64,000 bases of DNA from Thiobacillus sp. (GTDB lineage: Bacteria; Pseudomonadota; Gammaproteobacteria; Burkholderiales; Thiobacillaceae): positions 1-64,000 of the forward strand of contig JAUXVT010000006.1 of the NCBI GenBank assembly GCA_030680405.1, given 5' to 3'. Below the pieces are notes generated by a model that saw only the letters and a program-made list of their open reading frames with translations, was not told the origin of the DNA and searched no databases. Below, one piece after another: positions 29,007-37,224 of the stretch (positions are counted from its first letter, which is position 1; every line of letters starts with the position of its first letter). The position numbers and the translations under genes were made by a program.

Positions 29007-30431
29007 ATGCATCTGCACATTCTCGGTATCTGCGGCACCTTCATGGGCGGCATCGCCGCCATCGCCCGCGCCGCCGGCCACACCGTCACCGGCTGCGACG
29101 CCAACGTCTACCCGCCGATGTCCGACCAGTTGCGCGCCCTCGGCATCGACCTCATCGAAGGCTATGACGCGAAGCAAGCGGACATCGGCGCCGACATCTT
29201 CGTCGTCGGCAACGTCGTCACCCGCGGCAACCCGCTGATGGAAGCCCTCCTCGAGCGCGGTCTGCCCTACACTTCCGGCCCGCAGTGGCTGGCCGACAAC
29301 GTGCTCAAGGACAAATGGGTGCTGGCCGTCGCAGGCACCCACGGCAAGACCACCACCTCCGCCATGCTGGCGTGGATCCTCGAGGACGCGCGCATGCATC
29401 CCGGCTTCCTGATCGGCGGCATCCCGCAGAATTTCGGCATGTCCGCCCGCCTCACCGACAGCCCTTTCTTTGTCATCGAAGCCGACGAATACGACACTGC
29501 CTTCTTCGACAAGCGCTCCAAGTTCGTCCACTACCGCCCGCGCACCGTCATCCTCAACAATCTGGAATACGACCACGCCGACATCTTCCCCGACCTCGCC
29601 GCCATCGAAACCCAGTTCCACCACCTGGTGCGCACCGTGCCCGGCAACGGTCTGATCGTCGCCAACGGCATGGACGCCAACCTCGACCGCGTGTTCGAGC
29701 GCGGCCTATGGACCCCGGTGGAACGTTTCGGCGCTGGTCAGAACAGCCGCTTCGGCGGCGCGAGTGGCTGGAGCGCCGGCGAGTCCGATGCCCAAGGCAG
29801 CTTCGACGTCTTCTTCAACAGCACGCTGCAGGGCCGGGTGAAGTGGGACCTGATCGGCGCGCACAACCGCATGAACGCGCTCGCCGCCATCGCCGCAGCG
29901 CGCCACGCCGGCGTGCCGGCTGCTGCTGCGGTTGATGCCTTCTCCCGCTTCGAGAACGTCAAACGTCGCCTGGAAATCCGCGGCGCCGTGCATGGCATCA
30001 CCGTCTACGACGACTTCGCCCACCACCCCACTGCGATTGCCACCACGCTAGAAGGATTACGCCGCAAGGTCGGCCGCGCGCGCATCCTCGCCGTGCTGGA
30101 ACCGCGCTCCAACACCATGAAACTCGGCGTCATGAAAGCCGCCCTGCCCAGCAGCCTCGCCGACGCCGACCAGGTCTACTGCTACGGCGCCACCCTCGGC
30201 TGGGACGCCGCCGAAGCGCTGGCCCCTTTGGGCGACAAGGCACGCGTGTTCGATAACCTCGACCGCCTCGTCAGCCAGTTGGTGGAAGACGCCCGCCCCG
30301 GCGACCACGTGCTGATGATGAGCAACGGCGGCTTCGGCGGCATCCACGCCAAACTGCTGGATGCGCTGCATCATCACTATCACGAGGATATTGTGCTGTC
30401 GCCGATGCATCGGTATGGAGGGTATGCGTAA
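29007..30431 (+). CDS. mpl: Mpl, UDP-N-acetylmuramate:L-Ala-D-Glu-meso-DAP ligase
   Basis: This 474-aa Mur-ligase recycles the tripeptide of old peptidoglycan by joining it to UDP-MurNAc. The N-terminal glycine-rich region is HILGICGTFMGGIAAIARAAGH, the ATP loop is VAGTHGKTTTSAML, and further motifs are EADEYDTAFFD, NNLEYDHADIFPD and DDFAHHPTAI. The N-terminus starting directly with MHLHILGICGTFMGG separates Mpl from MurC. It follows the kinase with a 19-base gap and may share its transcript. Confidence 0.95.
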   Translation: MHLHILGICGTFMGGIAAIARAAGHTVTGCDANVYPPMSDQLRALGIDLIEGYDAKQADIGADIFVVGNVVTRGNPLMEALLERGLPYTSGPQWLADNVLKDKWVLAVAGTHGKTTTSAMLAWILEDARMHPGFLIGGIPQNFGMSARLTDSPFFVIEADEYDTAFFDKRSKFVHYRPRTVILNNLEYDHADIFPDLAAIETQFHHLVRTVPGNGLIVANGMDANLDRVFERGLWTPVERFGAGQNSRFGGASGWSAGESDAQGSFDVFFNSTLQGRVKWDLIGAHNRMNALAAIAAARHAGVPAAAAVDAFSRFENVKRRLEIRGAVHGITVYDDFAHHPTAIATTLEGLRRKVGRARILAVLEPRSNTMKLGVMKAALPSSLADADQVYCYGATLGWDAAEALAPLGDKARVFDNLDRLVSQLVEDARPGDHVLMMSNGGFGGIHAKLLDALHHHYHEDIVLSPMHRYGGYA

Positions 30432-30487
30432 GCACTGAAGCCGGGGTGTATGTCGCTATACAGATACGTCATATCTTATTGAACACT

Positions 30488-31315
30488 TCAGAGAACATCG
30501 GAAAATCCCTTTCTCGTTGCCTGGAACCAGAAAAAGCCAAACCAGGCGAAAACGCTCGCCCCGATGAGGTAAAACATTAATCCTTTCCAGTCAGGCAAAT
30601 GACCCCAGATCAACACTTCGCGGGTTTGCTCGATAAAGAATGTCAACGGATTCAAATGTAACCACACCTGCATTGGCTCTGGTAGCGCGCTGACCGGGAA
30701 AAAGACCGGGGAAAGGAACATCAGGGCGCTAGTGAATACACCGATGAACTGACCAATGTCGCGAACGAACACCCCTAGAGATGACAATATCCAGCCAAAC
30801 CCAAGGCTCAGAATCATGAGCGGTAGCAGCACCAATGGAACAAAAATCGTTGTCCAGTGGATAAACCCGTTTAGCATGGAAAATGCCACAAGCAACACAA
30901 GCAAGCTAACCAGCGCATGAAACAATGCGGCACCCACGCTGACAACAGCAAGAATTTCCAGCGGAAAAACCACCTTCTTGACGTAATTGACGTTGCTCAG
31001 AATGATAGTCGGAGCCCGATTGAGCACTTCGGCAAACAAAGTGTGAACGATCATCCCCGCAAACAACACCACCGCAAACTGTGTATGAGATTCGTCACCG
31101 CCTGCCCAGCGTGCCTTGAAGACAACAGAAAACACAAAGGAATACACCATCAGCATGAATACGGGGTTCAGAAAAGACCACAACAGCCCCATGACCGAAC
31201 CCTTGTAGCGCCCAACGACCTCTCGCCGGGTCATTTGGGCAATCAGTTCGCGATTGCCCCATAGGCTATTCAACATCGCGACCAGTGATGTGGGTTGTGC
31301 TGCGTGAGGGTTCAT
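30488..31315 (-). CDS. wzm: ABC-2 type polysaccharide exporter permease (Wzm-like)
   Basis: This 275-aa inner-membrane protein has six predicted helices and the family start LIAQMTRREVVGRYKGSVMGLLWSFLNPV. It forms the channel that moves an undecaprenyl-linked glycan across the inner membrane. Its ATPase partner is most likely the Wzt-like protein 24 kb away (54450-55844). It is last in the leftward part of the locus, 223 bases after the HAD-fusion gene, with a strong inverted repeat in that gap. Confidence 0.92.
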   Translation of the reverse strand: MNPHAAQPTSLVAMLNSLWGNRELIAQMTRREVVGRYKGSVMGLLWSFLNPVFMLMVYSFVFSVVFKARWAGGDESHTQFAVVLFAGMIVHTLFAEVLNRAPTIILSNVNYVKKVVFPLEILAVVSVGAALFHALVSLLVLLVAFSMLNGFIHWTTIFVPLVLLPLMILSLGFGWILSSLGVFVRDIGQFIGVFTSALMFLSPVFFPVSALPEPMQVWLHLNPLTFFIEQTREVLIWGHLPDWKGLMFYLIGASVFAWFGFFWFQATRKGFSDVL

Positions 31316-31347
31316 TCAATCACCTTGCGTATTGCACTGAAACTGGA

Positions 31348-31377
31348 CAGCCAGTCCACGGCAAAGTGGACTGGCTG
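31348..31377. repeat. Perfect 12-bp inverted repeat upstream of wzm
   Basis: CAGCCAGTCCAC, six-base loop, GTGGACTGGCTG. It lies in the leader between the HAD-fusion stop (31539) and the wzm start (31315). There is no T-run, so it is more likely an RNA stability or attenuation element than a terminator. The remaining gap to 31538 shows no gene that I can support. Confidence 0.65.
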
Positions 31378-31538
31378 AGCGTAGCGACGCGGGGGGTAGT
31401 TTTACTCTGAATCCCGTTTTTGGGTCAAACTGTTTTTGCGTTTTCGCATGCCAATACCGGCTTTTCGTTGCCTTAAAACGCGTAAAGGCACTGGCGCGGC
31501 TACCGGGCAGTTTCCGGAACGGCCGCAGGTTCAGATAT

Positions 31539-33650
31539 TCAAGCCGTGACTTTAGCGACAAGCCTCCGCTTGTACTTGTGCCCAAGCAAAAGCAGCCGAA
31601 ACACCGCGCGTAAATGCCAAGGCACATCCGGGCATCTCACCAAACCCGGCGTCCAGCCGGAACCGGATAGGAAGCCCTTCACCTTTACCCGCCTTTTTTT
31701 CGAAACGAAGGCTAGCAATACATCCCCAATTCCTATCATCCGGCGCTTATCCAGGAAGCCACCGACACCAAAAACCTCGTTGTGGTTCAACTGAAAGAAT
31801 GCCCCGGTCAGTAAAGGAGACGGGTGATAAACAATCCGATTCCAGATTTCCATGGCCATGGGCCGTAGCTCAGCACTGGAATAAGCATGGGTACGCAGGA
31901 AATCGGCCCAGTAAGGCACCGAATCCAGAACCCCGGCCTGGAAATGCCGAACATATTCCTCATGGACCCGATTTTCCTCCTCATCGACGTGGCGTATCGC
32001 TTTCATGCCGTGTGCGGTCGATTCATACCCATTGACACTACCATTGGGCGAATTGCACAGCATCTCGATAGGGGCCACGTAGTCCAGTAGCGCACCCAAG
32101 GCTTCCGACTCGTTCAGATTCGGGCCGTAGGCATCTTTCCGGACGTTTTCCGGCTGGGCATTCAGGAAACGGTTCAACCCCAGATAACAACCCAGCACCT
32201 TCAGGTTAGGCAGGGCATAGGCCAGATTATCCTGGATCGTGCCACGCCAACCGATATCCACAATACCGATTCGCCCGCTTCCTTCATCGATGCCGGCAGA
32301 AGCAAGATAAGCCCGCAAGTCCTCCCGTTTCGCTACGAGGTGGCGCTCGATTCGAGCTCGTACATCGTGGTCGTCGAAGAAAGCATTGACTCGCGGGTCT
32401 TGCCAGGGGTAGTGGATGGGGCTGACCAGATCAAGACCATGCCTCTCAGCACTCGCAGCCAACTCGACCGGGTCCATCGCCAATGACTTGAACAAGGCCT
32501 GCAGGGACTGCACGCTGTACTGGTTCCATAGGCGCATCAACTCGGTCGCCGAGAGCTCCCTCAAGGAGCCCGCGAAGGTCGCTAACCGGCTCACCATCAG
32601 TAGCTCCGCCCGAGGCGGCGCGAAACCGAGCACGTCCCCATCAGCCAGTCGGCGGTAGATTTCCAGGAAAAACTCGCCCTCGCGGGTAAAGAAATAGAGC
32701 GCCTCGGCTTTATCGGATACCGCACGCTCCATGGCCATGAGCACAAACCCGAGCAGTAACGGGGTGCATTCGCGACCTAATTGATAGTAATCGTGTCGTT
32801 CAACGTTGGCTGGAAGCGCCTGGCGAGACAGAGCTTCTACCGCATTCCTCAAAGCTTCCTGGCGGTCGTGGAAATCGGCCTCCCGCGCCAAACGCCGGCG
32901 GTGTTCTTCATCGGGCTGAAAATGCATGGCATTGATGCCGGCCTTCTGCGCAGCCTTGATATCCGACCATGGGTTGTCGCCGATGTGCAAATGCTCATCG
33001 GCTGATACGCCAAAGTATTCCCTCAAGTGGTTATAGAGCCGCCCGGAACGCTTGTTGTATCCGACATCGCACGACACCAGGCCCTCGCTGACGATCTCAT
33101 CGATGCCGTGGTGGCTCAACAACTCCTTGATGGCGGTCGCAGGCAAGTAAAAATCGGACAGGAACAGAGTACGTTTGACGGACAGCTGACGCAATGTCTC
33201 GCCAATGTTCGGATCGACATAGGAAACATGCTTTTCCTGGCCGATTTCCGCTCGATCCAGTTCGAGCAAAAGGTTCTCCAACACGACCGGCACTTGCCCA
33301 CCAAACTCAAAACCGGCCAGGTCAAGCCAGCGGCGATAGACATCCAGATGTCCGTATTCGTCATCGAATCCCTGCGCCCGCTTCTCGTCGCCAATCTCCT
33401 TTTCCGCCTGCTGACGCAGGCGCAGCAGTATCCATGGATCACGGCACACCGGGTCCAACCGGTCGCCCCATTGCATCAACAGGTAACGGCAGACGTGCAG
33501 TTTCACCCCGTCCGGATGACATCGCCGCCGCAGCAGCGTATCCCAGACATCGACTGTAAGCAGTTCATGTTTTACCTGGCGTCCGGCTGCTTCATGGCCG
33601 GGAACAAGGGACCCCGCATCACAATACGGAGAAGAGTAAGTCCCGGTCAT
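31539..33650 (-). CDS. HAD-superfamily protein fused to a large unknown domain, 703 aa
   Basis: The N-terminal 250 residues form a HAD hydrolase fold: motif I LLTVDVWDTLLRR near residue 32, motif II FLSDFYLPA, a Lys in YNKRSGRLY and motif IV HIGDNPWSDIKAA. The second acidic position of motif I is replaced by Trp, as in the HAD group common in polysaccharide loci. The remaining 450 residues (YYQLGRECTPLLLGF; GRIGIVDIGWRGTIQDNL) belong to no domain I can name. A phosphatase or sugar-phosphate role in glycan assembly is inferred from context. The start overlaps the preceding stop (ATGA). Confidence 0.75.
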   Translation of the reverse strand: MTGTYSSPYCDAGSLVPGHEAAGRQVKHELLTVDVWDTLLRRRCHPDGVKLHVCRYLLMQWGDRLDPVCRDPWILLRLRQQAEKEIGDEKRAQGFDDEYGHLDVYRRWLDLAGFEFGGQVPVVLENLLLELDRAEIGQEKHVSYVDPNIGETLRQLSVKRTLFLSDFYLPATAIKELLSHHGIDEIVSEGLVSCDVGYNKRSGRLYNHLREYFGVSADEHLHIGDNPWSDIKAAQKAGINAMHFQPDEEHRRRLAREADFHDRQEALRNAVEALSRQALPANVERHDYYQLGRECTPLLLGFVLMAMERAVSDKAEALYFFTREGEFFLEIYRRLADGDVLGFAPPRAELLMVSRLATFAGSLRELSATELMRLWNQYSVQSLQALFKSLAMDPVELAASAERHGLDLVSPIHYPWQDPRVNAFFDDHDVRARIERHLVAKREDLRAYLASAGIDEGSGRIGIVDIGWRGTIQDNLAYALPNLKVLGCYLGLNRFLNAQPENVRKDAYGPNLNESEALGALLDYVAPIEMLCNSPNGSVNGYESTAHGMKAIRHVDEEENRVHEEYVRHFQAGVLDSVPYWADFLRTHAYSSAELRPMAMEIWNRIVYHPSPLLTGAFFQLNHNEVFGVGGFLDKRRMIGIGDVLLAFVSKKRRVKVKGFLSGSGWTPGLVRCPDVPWHLRAVFRLLLLGHKYKRRLVAKVTA

Positions 33651-34852
33651 GATAGAAGCCGTCTCAGGCCGTAATACAAAAATCGGATAATTCGGCGCGG
33701 AACCGGGGGCAGGAAGGAAAGACGACCGTAATCTGGTAACGACATTCTGGTCGCTAACCCGCTACTCGCCCATTTGGGGTTCGCCTCGGCGACCAGACAA
33801 GGCTTCCTGTACATTGGCTCGACTATTCGTTTAGCGGGCTTGCCGCCTGCCAACAACACCTCAACCTCGGAATAAAACTGCTTGAGACCATACTCAATGG
33901 GACGCTCCTGCATAAAACGAGCCCCTGCCTGACCAGCCACCCCGGAATCCCTTTGGTTGGACAACCGTTCCATCAATCCATTCGCCAAGGACTCCGGCGT
34001 CGACTCGCACAGCAAAATGGCCTCTTCGGGAAAATCGTAGAGGGTGTTCTCGCGATAAACCTCCACCACCGGCAACCCCGCGGCCATCATCTCAAAAGGA
34101 ATTCTGGATGGATTGGTGGCACTGATGCATAGCCCAACCGTGCATCGGTTATATAGCTGATTACACTCCTCCAAACTCAACAACCCGAGATTTTCATGCG
34201 CGAACCAAACCCGGCCGGCCGAACGGGAGCCGTAGAGATAGATCTTCACATCCGGCATGAAATGTTTCACGATGCCCAGAGCCTCTATACCCAATTCCGG
34301 ACAGCGTCTAAATTTTTCCGGTTGATGGATGAAACAAATGGCCTTCTCGCGCTGTACATCGGGTAACCGGCGATACACCCTCAAGTCCGCGCAAAAATCG
34401 AAATAGACAGATTCGACTTTGAATTGATTCCCAAGCATGGCCGTCAGCCAGCGGCCAATTGTGATGGGATACAAACCATAACGGTATGAGTTTTCCGCCA
34501 TCAGATAAGCATCACCCATAGGGTGAAACTGGGCTTCGAAATCCTGTACGAAATAGCACCGGATGTTCTCGAACGGCAGATCGCGCACGAAACGCGCCGA
34601 ATACCAGATCGTGGCGAATACCAGATCAGCCGGTTTAACGTCCGACCAGCCGAGGCGCACGTCCTCGAAGTCGAAACCGAACATCTGCCGAATCATTTTT
34701 CTCAAGGACGATCCGGACATTACGCCATTGTCCTCGATATAAAGCGCGCACCGATAGCCACGCTGCTGCAGATAATCTGCATGCTGGAGTATGGTCCGGT
34801 GTCCTCCGGAACCTTCGAGAAGGCCGGGAATCAGCCAGGCAATGCTTGTCAT
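33647..34852 (-). CDS. GT4-family glycosyltransferase, WsaF-like
   Basis: This 401-aa GT-B fold enzyme starts MTSIAWLIPGLLEGSGGHRT, the glycine-rich acceptor-side loop. The donor-side part has ICFIHQPEKFRRCPELGIEAL, KIYLYGSRSAG and ISATNPSRIPFEMMAAGLPVVEVY. The layout resembles WsaF-type rhamnosyl or deoxyhexosyl transferases. The donor sugar cannot be read from sequence. It is translationally coupled to the HAD-fusion gene. Confidence 0.85.
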   Translation of the reverse strand: MTSIAWLIPGLLEGSGGHRTILQHADYLQQRGYRCALYIEDNGVMSGSSLRKMIRQMFGFDFEDVRLGWSDVKPADLVFATIWYSARFVRDLPFENIRCYFVQDFEAQFHPMGDAYLMAENSYRYGLYPITIGRWLTAMLGNQFKVESVYFDFCADLRVYRRLPDVQREKAICFIHQPEKFRRCPELGIEALGIVKHFMPDVKIYLYGSRSAGRVWFAHENLGLLSLEECNQLYNRCTVGLCISATNPSRIPFEMMAAGLPVVEVYRENTLYDFPEEAILLCESTPESLANGLMERLSNQRDSGVAGQAGARFMQERPIEYGLKQFYSEVEVLLAGGKPAKRIVEPMYRKPCLVAEANPKWASSGLATRMSLPDYGRLSFLPPVPRRIIRFLYYGLRRLLS

Positions 34853-34879
34853 AATGCAAATAACTCTTGAGTTGTTTTC

Positions 34880-36199
34880 TCAGGCGCCTGCTGCGGACTG
34901 GCGCATTTCCTTCAGCAAGCTCCGGGCCTCTCCCAACTCGCGAGCGAACTTGTAGGCCACCAGAATCATGACGACCAGCAACAACAACATGAAGAAGGGC
35001 GCCATGATAAGCGGGATGCCATGCCAGCGCACGTTGCCGTAATCGTCGACCCCGATCACCTCATGGCCGCCGGGCGTCAGAATGCTCAAGCCGGAGGTCC
35101 CGCCCCTCAGATGCAGCTTGCCTTCCTCAGCATAAATTTCGCCGCCCGTGTAGTTGTTGAACGCGACGCCGGAATGGCTACCAGCGCCTTTGATCTTGAG
35201 TGCGGAATCGGAAAAGATCGTCCTGGAAAAATCGACACCCGTTCTAATTTCAGGGGTTGTCGTAATCAAGAAGGTCGACTCGCTATTTAGGGCGTTATGA
35301 TCGATGAGGCCATAGTGCCAGGTACCCCTGCGCTCATCCGATTTTTTGGCGTGATCGTCAGAGTCCTCGGAGCGCAGCTCAAGCGCAGTGGTATTCCGTT
35401 TCCCAAAGCCGACAATCTGAACGCCCACTTTAGAAAGCGGAATGCCGACGGTCTTCGATACTGTGCCATGCGGCAGTCCGCCATTCAATACATCGACCTC
35501 TAGCCCAACCAAGGCGGCGTCGAAATCTTTGTCTTTGAAGTCCGGGGTGCCGGCGGGAACGTATTCATTCCAGTGGACCGGCCAGGATCGTGCGCTCAGA
35601 AAGCCACCCCACGATCTGGCACCAGGATAGAAGGCCCCGCTGTCTCCCCACAGGGCCACGGCATTAATCGTGGGTGAAAAAGACCATACTTCGCTGAGCA
35701 GGTTCTGGTAATGGTTATGCGTATTGGCGAACTCCTCGGATGTCTGTGCCCGTTTCTTGTTTTCTGGATTAATTTCTTTGGCCTCGCCCTTCCAACTCTC
35801 GACGCTTGCGTCGTGCGGGATCACATCCGAAACCACAATGTTTTTTCGCAGCCCGGTACTCAGTCCTGTGTATTGCGGCCAAATGCCCTTCAATCGTGGA
35901 TGATTGCCACGGACCATGCTGATACCCGTTCCATATCGCAAGTCGATGATACGAGTATTTTGATTGGGAGGAACCGGCATCGCTCCCTTCTTGACGTCGG
36001 GGGTAAGAATGATGCTCCCGCCGTGTTTGTTGTAATGCTCGATGGTAGCCGCCAAGCTTGCTTCGTTATGTTTTTCGATGATCGTCGACGGGCCGAGAAG
36101 CGACATGGTGCGGCTTGAGGGGATCTGCCCGTCGGATCGAGACGGACTCGCATTGAAAAGCACGATGAAGCAAACAAGAAAAAGAATTCGATATTTCAT
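34880..36199 (-). CDS. Unrecognised secreted, C-terminally membrane-anchored protein, 439 aa
   Basis: It begins with a clear signal peptide (MKYRILFLVCFIVLFNASPSRS). A large exported part has Trp/Gly-rich segments (AFYPGARSWGGFLSARSWPVHWNEY) and then a region of short beta-strand repeats (SDSALKIKGAGSHSGVAFNN; GGEIYAEEGKLHLRGGTSGL) suggestive of a beta-solenoid. One hydrophobic helix near the end (IPLIMAPFFMLLLLVVMILVAY) is followed by a short charged tail. I used the ATG at 36199 because it starts the signal peptide; the frame is open 22 codons further. No family recognised. Codon use is more AT-rich than the flanks. It sits among glycan genes, so a surface enzyme or anchoring role is possible. 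Confidence 0.7.
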   Translation of the reverse strand: MKYRILFLVCFIVLFNASPSRSDGQIPSSRTMSLLGPSTIIEKHNEASLAATIEHYNKHGGSIILTPDVKKGAMPVPPNQNTRIIDLRYGTGISMVRGNHPRLKGIWPQYTGLSTGLRKNIVVSDVIPHDASVESWKGEAKEINPENKKRAQTSEEFANTHNHYQNLLSEVWSFSPTINAVALWGDSGAFYPGARSWGGFLSARSWPVHWNEYVPAGTPDFKDKDFDAALVGLEVDVLNGGLPHGTVSKTVGIPLSKVGVQIVGFGKRNTTALELRSEDSDDHAKKSDERRGTWHYGLIDHNALNSESTFLITTTPEIRTGVDFSRTIFSDSALKIKGAGSHSGVAFNNYTGGEIYAEEGKLHLRGGTSGLSILTPGGHEVIGVDDYGNVRWHGIPLIMAPFFMLLLLVVMILVAYKFARELGEARSLLKEMRQSAAGA

Positions 36200-36233
36200 T
36201 CCAATGCATCTTTCCATGTGGTAGCGGGCCGCA

Positions 36234-37196
36234 TCAGTCTGATACAACATCACGTAGCCTGGCATTCAACTCCGCGATTTCCGCGTCTCTCTGGTGAAGC
36301 ATCCGGTCCATTTGCTGGATCGCAAGGTAGCGGTCGTTCGCCATCTGTCTTGCGTGCTTAAGTTCCGCCATGAATGCAGCCGTCTCGGGATTGGGGAAAA
36401 CCCGCTGCCGCATGCGGCCATACCAAGTGTCTGAATGAAGACTTTCAGCACGCCCTCGCGCGCGAGAACGCTCATTATAGTTAACGTTGGCTTGGCGCTC
36501 GGTGGCGGATGACGGCTTCCAGAAGATCAGATTCAGGACTGCTCTGGGGAAGCCGATGGGCTGGGCCACCCCCCGGCGGATAAAGTATTGCCTAAGCGCC
36601 ACTTCGTCCGCCTCGATAGGGAACATGTTAGTCATCTCTAGCTCAAGACCATCCGCAACAACAATCTCATTCAGATTTTCCGAGAACGCCAATTTGAACT
36701 CATGGAAGGACGCGCCCAAACCCCAGCGGTATCTTGATTCTCGGAAAGACGCCTCATCCAATCCTTTCATGGTTTCGGCGAAATATGGTCTGGGCGATCT
36801 CTCGGCATAAGCACGGACATATTCATCGGGCAACATATGGAAAAAATCCATGTACGCCGTATGTTTGTCCTCCCAAGTCAAGCGATTAGGTGTTTCAATC
36901 ACCACTATCGCTCCCCCCTCGGGCAAGGCTTGCCACATCGCTTGCAAATGTGCGCCAGAGGGATAGAGGCGGCACCCGTTCCACAACCGACCTCGACCAC
37001 CGCAGCATCACGCAATGGCAGGAATTGGTTTAGCCATTTGACCGCATAGGTCTCGGCCCTTTTCTGGCGTTGATACAACACCTCATCGACCGCTTCGGCG
37101 CCTTATAGGTGAGTTAACGAAATCCTGGTCCCATGTCGAGAAAAGCTTCTCGAATGCAACCTTTTCCAGATGATTATTCATCGCTTGCTCTGTCAT
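36234..37196 (-). pseudogene. Broken SAM-dependent methyltransferase with coiled-coil tail
   Basis: Three pieces in different frames add up to one gene. ATG at 37196 opens MTEQAMNNHLEKVAFEKLFS and stops near 37090. A shifted frame then gives VLYQRQKRAETYAVKWLNQF and the SAM motif VVEVGCGTGAASIPLA. A third frame continues from HLQAMWQALPEGGAIVVIE to the stop at 36234. The stretch normally lying between motif I and motif II (about 60 residues) is missing at the second junction. The C-terminal tail (DRYLAIQQMDRMLHQRDAEI) has the same 28-residue coiled-coil pattern as the neighbouring glycosyltransferase. It is probably non-functional, unless the breaks are sequencing errors. Confidence 0.75.
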
Positions 37197-37224
37197 AATT
37201 CCCTCCGGATGGCGGCGCGGATGC

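Noticed and set aside
31316-31627. 103-codon leftward frame before wzm
   Set aside because: It overlaps the end of the HAD-fusion gene in another frame and has no coding features.
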